From NCBI RefSeq assembly GCF_001625215.2, contig NC_030386.2, positions 39,001,296 to 39,065,295 on the forward strand: a stretch of DNA of 64,000 nucleotides. The letters run 5' to 3'. Position numbers and translations under genes: made by a program. Positions 11,706 through 20,700 of this stretch are shown in pieces. Source of the stretch: Daucus carota subsp. sativus (taxonomy: Eukaryota > Streptophyta > Magnoliopsida > Apiales > Apiaceae). Under the pieces are notes generated by a model. That model worked only from the letters and a program-made list of their open reading frames with translations, was not told where the DNA came from and made no database searches. The first letter of the stretch is position 1, and each line of letters opens with the position of its first letter.

Positions 11706-14700
11706 CTATTTTCGCAATTCTTGTTGTTCATCATTGGATCGAATCCGTGACCACTTCTCTATATGGTTCACAGCTTTTTCAGCCTGCGAATAAAAATTTG
11801 TTATAAATTTGTTTTGATTGAGGAATGCCGAAGAATTAGTTCAGTAATGGAGTGTAGTTTTTCTTACCTCGAGTTCCCAGTTGCACTGTATTGTCATGAT
11901 GGCCAATATTATGGTCTGCACCGCAGTTCCTCCGAATATCATCCCTCCCCAGATTCCCTGAGTTACAAAAGATTGTGTTAGGCAGGGTTAGGTTGACTCA
12001 CCGCAAGGACGGATCTAGAAGTGTTTACTCCGATCCTTCTATAATTTTGTAAAATTTAGAATGATGAGAAAATATCAAAAAAAATTAAGAAAGACACATG
12101 TCCCCGTGTCTCTTACTAGATCCGCCCCTGCATACGCTCATGGTAAGAACTGGCAATTAAACATGGTATCGCAAGCAAAATGAATTTCTGGGCAAGGATT
12201 TAACAGAATAAATTGCAGATAGTAACGTACCCCTACACCGAGGTGGAAAACCCAACCAAGAATAATTCCAAGGGGGATTCCGATAAGATAGTAGCAGCCT
12301 AAATTTACGTAAGCAACTTTGGATTGCCAGCCTGATCCCACGGCCACACCTTAATATTTCAAATATAGATAGATGTATTAGTTGATGATCAGTTTATACA
12401 ATATTATCAGTTTCGCAATTTTAGTAGTGTGTAACAATTTCAGTACCAGATAAAACAGGTTGAACGCTGTTTAGAAGTATAGTGAAGGCCAGGAGATAAG
12501 TTAGCTTCTCAGTCGCGTTGAGGATATCAGGACTTGAGGTGAAGATCATTGTCAATGGAACTCGGAATATCATAATAAGTATAGCAAATATGAGACCGAT
12601 GATGGTCGAATGTAGGACTGCAACAATTGTTGCAAATTGTGCTCCTTTTCCGTCTCCAGCACCGAGCTCATTAGCAACTCTCACTCTGTAAATTTTATAA
12701 AAAAACATTTATTCAAATATTATAACAGTGTAATGGATGTTAGGACAACAGAAATGTGAAGATACCCGGTTGCAGCGAAGAACGCAAGAGGAATCATCAT
12801 TTCCCATGAATTGATACTCATGCTGCAAAATTCAAAGATTAGTGTCAACACTCAACATTGCAATATATCAAATCCAAAGGTCCGAATGCAAATCAATGCT
12901 CGGGTTGTTTGGTCGGGTCAATGTAATAAAATATGAATAAATTACTGTATCAAATCGATTATGAAAATAAATACTGTAAGATACTTGCATACCATATCGA
13001 CAATGCATCCACGGCCAGAGTAGCATCCTCCAAGTTTCCGGTCATCAGTATCAGGATTCTGTAGTACCAATTCTCCAGGCTGCAATAGTTACTCAGTTAT
13101 CCATACACAGCCAATTCTAGCAAACTGTTGACAGTGCTTTATAATCTATCCGTTTTTCGAGTCTGATATTTATGTCACGAACTAAGTCGAGCCAAGCTAA
13201 AACTTTTACAGTTAAACTCATTCTTGCAATTTCTTAAGCCCAGATTTCCAGTAAAGGTTTACAAGTCACAAAAACATACATATTAAGCTTTTCAGCTACC
13301 ATGACCTTTTACTATGCGACAGATACCAAATTACACAGCCTACCACATACCCATCTATATTAATTCTGATCAACATCACATTAAATATTCCTATATAATG
13401 CCAAATTACACACCTACCATATATCTATATTAGTTCTGATCAGCATCACATTGAATATTCCTATATAATGTTTGATATATATTTTTATCATCCGATTTGC
13501 TCTTACTTGAGCTCGGAGTGCTGATCAGTAACTTGACTTTGTTCAAGGGTATATTAGTTCGGTACATTATTATTATCTCACAGATTATTTGTATTCTTAT
13601 CATCAAGTTCTTAGTTACTTTGTCTCTTACCGCCCCATCTTAAAATTGTTTTCTTCTGTAATGCCTTGGTTAGTCCGTCCCCGTCCTTATCCATCCAGTG
13701 ATGCTATGTCAATGTCACATGGCAGTCGCATCATCAACTTGAACAGTTTGGTTTTATGTAGACGTCGAGTTTGTTACTACATTAATGCAATTATTGTTGC
13801 AGATTTGCTTGTATGCATTCTGAATTGTCTAGTAGTGATTAATATCGGATGATCAAAAAGTATACGAAAGCATGACACTAAGACCAGCTTGACTATCTGA
13901 CTAATAGCTGTTAAGTGACCAATTCTCCCAAAACCTCACATTTCCCCTCATTGAGGGAGTTGAACCCGAATCTCTCGTGCCTGAGCTCTGATACTATATT
14001 AAGTGACCAATTCTCTCAAATTCTGAAGGTAATGGGAGGAGAGCTGATCGATCATATTATATGCTAACAATAGCTAATGAACATGGGGCTTAAAACTTAC
14101 CAGAGCATAACTCCAGATGCTGCAGAGAGTTTGACGAATTCCCATAGGCCGGAAAAGGCTTCCATTGAAAAACCAGACCATGTTTCCCCACACCAGCCCC
14201 AATAGACATATCCAAATTGAAATGCAACCAATAGCCACCACGCCACATCCAGAGTAAGGGCAATTCCAATAACTCCGAGCTCTAACTGGTACACAAAGAG
14301 CCAGCTAATGAAAGCATGGATGATAAACACTACCAGTGAAATCCAGGCTGTCACATTAGCTTTCAGCTGGCTCTGCAAGAACCTCTGGACCGGAAACACA
14401 AAGGCAAAACTGAAATGCAACGGAATCAACCATACAGCCACTATTCCGGATTGTTCAGCAACGTCGTCAGGCTGTCCCATGAGCTTCAAAACTGGAGTGG
14501 CGAAAACGTATAAAGGTAATAACAGAAAGCAGCAAAAGAAGAGTACAATCCATGATCTTTGCATGTATACCCCCATCATGCTATATCTCTTGGCTCCGAA
14601 AGCTTGTCCACATAACGTCTCCAGTGCACTCGCCATCCCTAGCTAGTACACATTCACAAAAAGTACGTGATCAATTATATAGCATAAAAATATTTCAACC

Positions 14701-15102
14701 AGTTCCAAAAATGTAAAACACTACAAAAATCCGACAAAATCAAACTCACGTGGGATATACCGGATACATTTCATTTTATTTATCAGTCACGCGGAAATTT
14801 GCAATATATTTTGATGTACTTACCAGGAGGCCGAAATTGAAGCCAACAATGACAGTATTAGCAATCGAGATTGAAGCCAACTCAACCTCACCAAGATGGC
14901 CAGCAAAAGCCTGAGTAACAATATTCATGGTAGCAGCTGCAACACGGCTGAAGATCGACGGGGCTGTGATCTGCCATAACTTCCGCGATTCAATCCAGAA
15001 TCGCGGAAAAATATTTGCCTGATCATTTCTCTGTACCACCGCCCGGCCTTTCTCCTGTAACAACTTCTGGCTCAGAAGCTCATCTTCACCTCTGTATGCC
15101 AT
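11706..15102 (-). CDS. MATE efflux transporter (DETOXIFICATION family)
   Basis: Eight exons were traced: 14824-15102, 14101-14642, 12993-13079, 12766-12822, 12447-12685, 12231-12349, 11868-11957 and 11706-11783. They join in frame to 496 aa, the normal length for plant DTX proteins. Family landmarks appear in order. Exon 1 has the first helix with [19 protein letters not shown]. Exon 2 opens with [20 protein letters not shown]. Exon 3 has [17 protein letters not shown]. Exons 4-5 encode [19 protein letters not shown] and [12 protein letters not shown]. Exon 6 carries [18 protein letters not shown] and the last exon a charged tail. Twelve transmembrane helices in two MatE halves are expected. 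The best match by recall is the DTX24-29-like group. These proteins are proton-coupled exporters of flavonoids, alkaloids or xenobiotics at the vacuole or plasma membrane; the substrate is unknown. Intron 2 carries TE-like debris and intron 6 a MITE. Confidence 0.87.
12004..12130 (-). mobile_element. hAT-type MITE, copy 1 (internally deleted), in MATE intron
   Basis: The ends are CAAGGACGGATCTAG and CTAGATCCGCCCCTG, the same imperfect terminal inverted repeats as copies at 17833-18011 and 57023-57204. It is 127 bp against about 180 bp for the others; the missing part is the segment next to the left end. The internal CTATAATTTTGTAAAATTTA is shared with the other copies. No clear target-site duplication remains. 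It lies wholly within intron 6 of the MATE gene. Strand is arbitrary and set relative to copy 3. Confidence 0.7.
13326..13470. repeat. Tandem duplication (~75-bp units) in MATE intron 2
   Basis: Two adjacent units start CCAAATTACACA at 13326 and 13401. Both end ATTCCTATATAATG, at 13400 and 13470. They differ by a few substitutions and a short deletion. Confidence 0.75.
13911..14015 (-). mobile_element. Possible TRIM-like LTR remnant in MATE intron 2
   Basis: A 17-bp direct repeat (TTAAGTGACCAATTCTC) occurs at 13911-13927 and 13999-14015. Read on the minus strand, the right copy is followed by TAGTATCAGAGCT, close to the initiator-Met tRNA primer-binding site used by many plant LTR elements, then by GATTCGGGTTCAACTCCC. 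This arrangement resembles a tiny LTR-PBS-LTR (TRIM-like) relic, but the LTR ends are not defined. Confidence 0.35.
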
Positions 15103-16034
15103 TTAAGAATGCAAGACAGAGCAACAAAAAATACTGAATAACAAGATTACAAAAAACAAAAAGTTTATTTGAGGACAACACATATTCCATGTGTTATATA
15201 GAGATTAATTATTGGAGATCTAGATATCCCTGAAATTTTCCTTATCATCTGCATCTGCACTATTCACTTAAATCCAAACATTATATTCTGTCAGTTTAAT
15301 TTTTAATGTTTCGGTTTTAAAATTCGAGATATGCTAAAATAGAAAAAGAAAAATAATTGAAAACTACAATCCGAGGAGAGACAGATTTTCAGAACACTGC
15401 CCAGTACATCAAATAAAATTTGATCACATACTTAGCCATCAACATTGGAAAAGTTTCGCCCGATTTTGTGGAAATTATTAAATTTATTTATACTTTATAA
15501 AGAATATTGCGTATCGTAAAATATAATAAGAAGAAGTTAAAAGCTGGGAATGCTAACTTCTATCTCACAGCTTCTGCTTGTTTTCCAAACACTTTATTAA
15601 CTTATTTACTTCTCACTTCTGCTCCACTTCTTTAATTTAAGCAAAGAATCACTTCTTATAAGTTTGCCCAAACGGCCCCATTATTAGAGATTTACTCTGC
15701 AGAGAAAAGTTCATGAATATAATAATATCTTTGTGTTGATAGTTTGAATCTCATTTTTTGTCTATTATAATATTCATAGTTCGAATCTATCAGGAATTTG
15801 TGCAGAGTTTTCTTTGTTAAAGATTCGATTCTATTCTGAACATCTTCGGTATATAAAATACAAAATATATTGTGAGAATAATTCAAAATAGTTGGGATAT
15901 TTAATATTCCAATTACCCGGTGACGAGACGTCTTTCGCCTTTGTTCAAATCGATGGCTGGATGGGTCCGACAAGAAAGGCACTCTGCTTCCATTGTCCGA
16001 CTCAGACACAATATTCCGTCAGTTTCGTTTATAA
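15103..16034. other. Region upstream of the MATE gene
   Basis: The first few hundred bases should hold the MATE promoter and 5' UTR. An antisense open frame (15692-16009) encodes about 105 aa with a basic stretch (FEQRRKTSRHRV). I do not recognise it, it lacks domain features, and it may be a TE relic. Confidence 0.35.
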
Positions 16035-16410
16035 GAGCATCTTCAACGGCATTGGTTAAAATTTGCTGAACCTGTAAGACATTTTGCTTTAATGGTATTG
16101 GCTATATTGATTGGCTATAATTTAAAAATAGTATGTTATTAATATTTAGATTGTTATAAATAGAATATATCAGTTTAACATGGTAATAAATAATATGTAA
16201 TCAGTGGGAAGTAGGAAAATAAATTGCGAGAGATGACGTGGAATTCGCTACAGATCTGTAGCGGATCGACAAATATAGTCATCCATAGGAGGATGGCTAT
16301 AATTATACCTAAGGGTTGGAGTTATTTTTTTGTGAATATTGGCTATAAAATTTAATTTTAGAAAGCCACGTAGACTTTTAGCTAAGGGCTTGGGAGGGTT
16401 GGAGATGCTT
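16035..16410. mobile_element. Tourist/Harbinger-like MITE (376 bp)
   Basis: The terminal inverted repeats are GAGCATCTTCAAC at the left and GTTGGAGATGCTT at the right, whose reverse complement is AAGCATCTCCAAC. The element is bounded by TAA on both sides (16032-16034 and 16411-16413), the 3-bp target duplication typical of PIF/Harbinger MITEs. The interior is AT-rich with repeated GGCTATAA motifs and has no ORF. Confidence 0.75.
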
Positions 16411-17752
16411 TAAGGATTCGCATGTATTTTGAGATTTTTTTAAAATATATTTATATAAATTATTTAATGTTTTTATAGAAAAATTTAATATTTAAATTTT
16501 ACTTCAGAAATAATTTTATAAAATAATTTATACTTTATAAAAATATTAAATTATGTGTCAAATAATTAGAAAATTGTATAGAAATTTCTGGAATGAATAA
16601 AATATAATTCTCCTAAAAAAAAAAAGGAAGGCTCTCTGCTGTCAGATGAATTTGAATTATTATCCCGACCAAACCAGAAGTTACCAAGGAAGCACGGGGC
16701 CTGAATCCTGATTGCTGTGTCACCTGGTTTTATGAATACTCACCAAATGAGTACTATGATAAACAGTGTATTAATCTGTCTTTTCACTTGCGCGTGAAAA
16801 TATTGTGTGTGGAAACATGAAATTGAGTACTGTTTTCTCAGATAAGGATTTTAAGGTTAAGCTTGAGTTGCGCAGCAGAGATACGGTGTTTCTCTTACGC
16901 GATTCGATTCGAAATTCGCAAGCAACTCATTTTCCAAAATCTCAAGATGCTGAAGAGAGTTTGGTAGAATCATATTAAATTTTAATATTTTTTTTGTTAG
17001 AAAGTCCATGTTGGTCTAAAATGGATCATGGCAGAATCTTTTGAGACATAAATTTGTCTTCATTTGTATAAAAAATGATAAAAATATTGGGGTTATTGGG
17101 AGTCGAATCCCAATCGAAACATTAAACTCGAATAGATTATAAAAATGATATCGGACATCGAATCCGATAAAGACAATAAATTTTGGATTTTAAAAAAATT
17201 ACGAGGATTATATTTATTATAAAAAAAATTAAATTTGTATATCTGGAATGCTGAAATTTTTTAATTTGACCGTTCTATACTTCTATCAAAAATTGCTTAT
17301 AAGTGTAATTTGCAATTAACCTACTTGATGAAGATCTTATTTTTTTAAACTTCTGCGGGTGTTATAATTTGCAATAGAATATATAAAATCATATAAACAA
17401 TAATATATTTATGAAAAAAAATGTTATATTAATTAATTAAAAGGAATTATAGGTATCCGTGAGGAATTTCCCCAAAAAGCCTTGACCTCGCCTCGGAGAG
17501 TACTCAAAAACGCTCGTAAAGCGCCTGTTTTAAGCCAACGAAAAATTCGACATGGTAAATTTGACTTCTATATTCCAATTGAAGGACATGAGTCCTCTGT
17601 TGAAGCCTTGGAGGCTACTCAAATACAAACTTTTTCATGAGCTTTGTGCTATATATTTTATATGCAATTCTCATTGCCTGATCACAAAAATATTTCATGC
17701 ACCTCTGCAGTTTATGCAACAGAATAATCTCTGCTCTCAGATGCAGGAGATA
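16411..17752. other. AT-rich spacer upstream of the zinc-ribbon gene
   Basis: No gene was found. A short stretch near 17100-17165 (GGAGTCGAATCCCAATC, GACATCGAATCCGATAA) resembles the tRNA-like debris common in plant retroelements. The 3' end probably contains the promoter and leader of the gene starting at 17753. Confidence 0.35.
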
Positions 17753-20700
17753 ATGGCGTCCTCGGCCTCCTCGGACTCAACTCGAAACTCGAACAATGCT
17801 TCTTCGTTCATGTATGACCCATTATTCGTATGCAAGGGCGGATCGAGGATTCAAATCTTGGGGGCACCAAACAAATTTAGAAAAACACCTATATATTCTT
17901 AAATTTTGTGGGGCACTTCTATAATTTTGTAAGATTTAAAATAGTGAAAAAATGTCAAAACTTTTTTTAGACGAACATGTGTCCACGTGTCTCTTACTAG
18001 ATCCGCTCCTGTTTGTAAGCAACTATGCCATGATCTCAAACCAGAGAAAGTTAGTTACAAAGTAGTGGATGTCAACTTAATGACAGCTGTATATAGACTA
18101 TAGTCGTGTATAGAATTAGATATATAGCTTAGCTTTCAGTACTTCATTCATATCTTTCTGTAGACATTTTATTCTTGAGTATCAATACAAGAGTACTTTC
18201 TCTCCTCCATTAGAGTACACAAACTATCATGGTATCAGAGCCAAACATCGCTCCTCTCACATCTCTTCCGCGTTCTATCTGATCTCTCTCTCTTCATCTT
18301 CTTGCGAAATCAAGCTGAAGTGAGTAACAATGGCGTCATATGCCTCTGCAGCAACTGGATCTGCTCTTGCTTCAATCATTGACTGTAATCATCCATATTT
18401 TCTTAACTCTTCTGATCATCCTGGTATGATTCTTGTTACTGTTACGCTTAATGATAACAACTACACTCAGTGGCGTAGATCTATGCGAATTGCTTTGTCT
18501 TCCAAGCTGAAATTAGGTTTTATTGATGGAACTGCAACTCAGCCTCCTGCTAATTCTAATATGCTGATTTACTGGAATCGTTGCAATGATATTGTGATCT
18601 CATGGATATTGAACACAGTATCACCTGATATTAGGCAGAGTATCATGTATATGGATTCTGCAGCAGATATGTGGAAAGATTTGGCTACTCGCTTTTCTCA
18701 TACGAATGTGCCTCAATTGTTCAATCTCCGTAAGGAAATCTCTCATCTCACTCAAGGAACAATGTCTGTTTCAGCATACTTTACGAAATTTCGATCGCTC
18801 TATGATGAACTTGATACTCTCTGTGAAATGCCTAAATGCACTTGTAATAAGTGTACTTGTGAGATTAACACAAAATTGATCAGGTTCATCAAGTCAATTA
18901 TGCTGTCACAGTTTCTTATGGGCTTGAATGAGCAATTTACTGCTACCAGAGGTCATATCTTGATGATTACGCCGCCTCCTTCTCTTAGTGAGGCCTATGG
19001 CATTCTACTTCAAGAAGAACAGCAGCGTGATAGATCCTCTGTACTACCTCCTGAAAATGTTGCTTTGGCTGTTAAACAATTTGATTCGAATCGTAAGACT
19101 GCTAAGAAGTCTGATTCTGCATCTCTATACTGTGATTTTTGTCACACTTCTGGTCACAATCGAGACAAGTGTTTTTGTATTCACGGTTATCCTGATTGGC
19201 ACAAATTGTTTGGAAAACCTAAACCTAAACCTAAAAATCAGCAGAACAAAGGCAGTGCTCAGGCTAATAATGTGACTAATGTTCCTGCATCTACTCAGCA
19301 GGACACTGGATCTACTGCTGAAACTACAAAGGCATCTGGTTTTTCAGACTCTCAATGTCAGCAAATTATGCAAATGATTCAAGCTGGATTTCGTGAGTTC
19401 ACTCCATCCACTTCTTCCACAAACTGGAACAATACTGCAAATACAGTAATGGCAGGTATTACATTGCCTTTTGTTGCCTTTACACATAAGCAACAAAGCT
19501 CGAAATCAATGATATGGATCATTGATTCTGGAGCTACGGATCATATAACACCTCATGTGCATTTGTTAACTAATCCACAACAGATTCAGTCTAGTCTGCA
19601 CTTGCCAAATGGAAATACAGCACCTGTTACTTGTGTTGGTAGCTTACATCTGACTAATGGATTAGTTCTTGAGAATGTTTTAGGTGTACCTACTTTTGCA
19701 TATAGTCTGCTGTCTATCACTAAGTTGGTAGCTTCCAATTCCTGTTCCATTCTCTTTGATAATGGTACCTGTTATCTACAGGACCCTTCTATGAAGATTG
19801 TCAAAGAGATTGGTAAGCAGAATGGAGGACTCTATCTGCTCAATGCTGCTTTACTACCTAGTTTCTGCAATTCAACTACTGCATCAAAGTCAAGTGCTCT
19901 CTCCTTGTGGCATGCCAGACTAGGACATCCCTCCATATCTTCTATGAAATTTTTGCCTTCTGAAGTGGTTAGTTCTAATACCAAACTTGATGATTGTGAG
20001 GTGTGTCATCTTGCTAAGCAAACAAGAGTTGTTTTTCCTGATAGTCAAACTCGGTATGATAAGCTGTTTGACTTAGTACATGTTGATGTTTGGGGCCCCT
20101 ATAAATACAAAACTCATGGGCATTGTGCTTACTTTCTAACTGTGGTTGAAGCTAAATCTCGTGCAACTTGGACTTATTTGTTTGCTGATAAGAGTCAAGT
20201 ATCTACTATTCTACTTGCTTTCTTTAACTATGTGCACACTCAATTTGATGTCACTGTTAAAGTCCTTAGGTCAGACAATGGAGGTGAGTTTATTAATCAT
20301 AAATTGGCCACTATACTTCAGAATTTGGGTATTATTCACCAAACAACCACTCCATATACTCCCCAGCAAAATGGAGTGGCTGAGAGAAAACATAGGACAT
20401 TGCTCAACACTGCCAGAGCCCTTAGAACTCAGGCAAATTTACCAATTTCTTTTTGGGGTGACTGTCTCTTAACAGCAACCTATTTGCTGAATAGAACCCC
20501 ATTGGCATTATTAAATGGAGTGTCCCCTTATGAGATACTTTTTCATAAACCTCCCTCATATTCTCATCTTAGAATATTTGGAACTTTGTGTTTTGCCACA
20601 AACCTCAGTCCACACAGAGACAAATTTTCTGATAGGGCCATTAAGTGCTTGTTTCTTGGCTATCCATTTGGTAAGAAGGCCTATCTAGTTATGGACCTTG

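Noticed and set aside
15692-16009. Antisense 105-aa frame with a basic FEQRRKTSRHRV stretch
   Set aside because: No recognised domain, no splice or codon support, and AT-rich surroundings; possibly TE debris.
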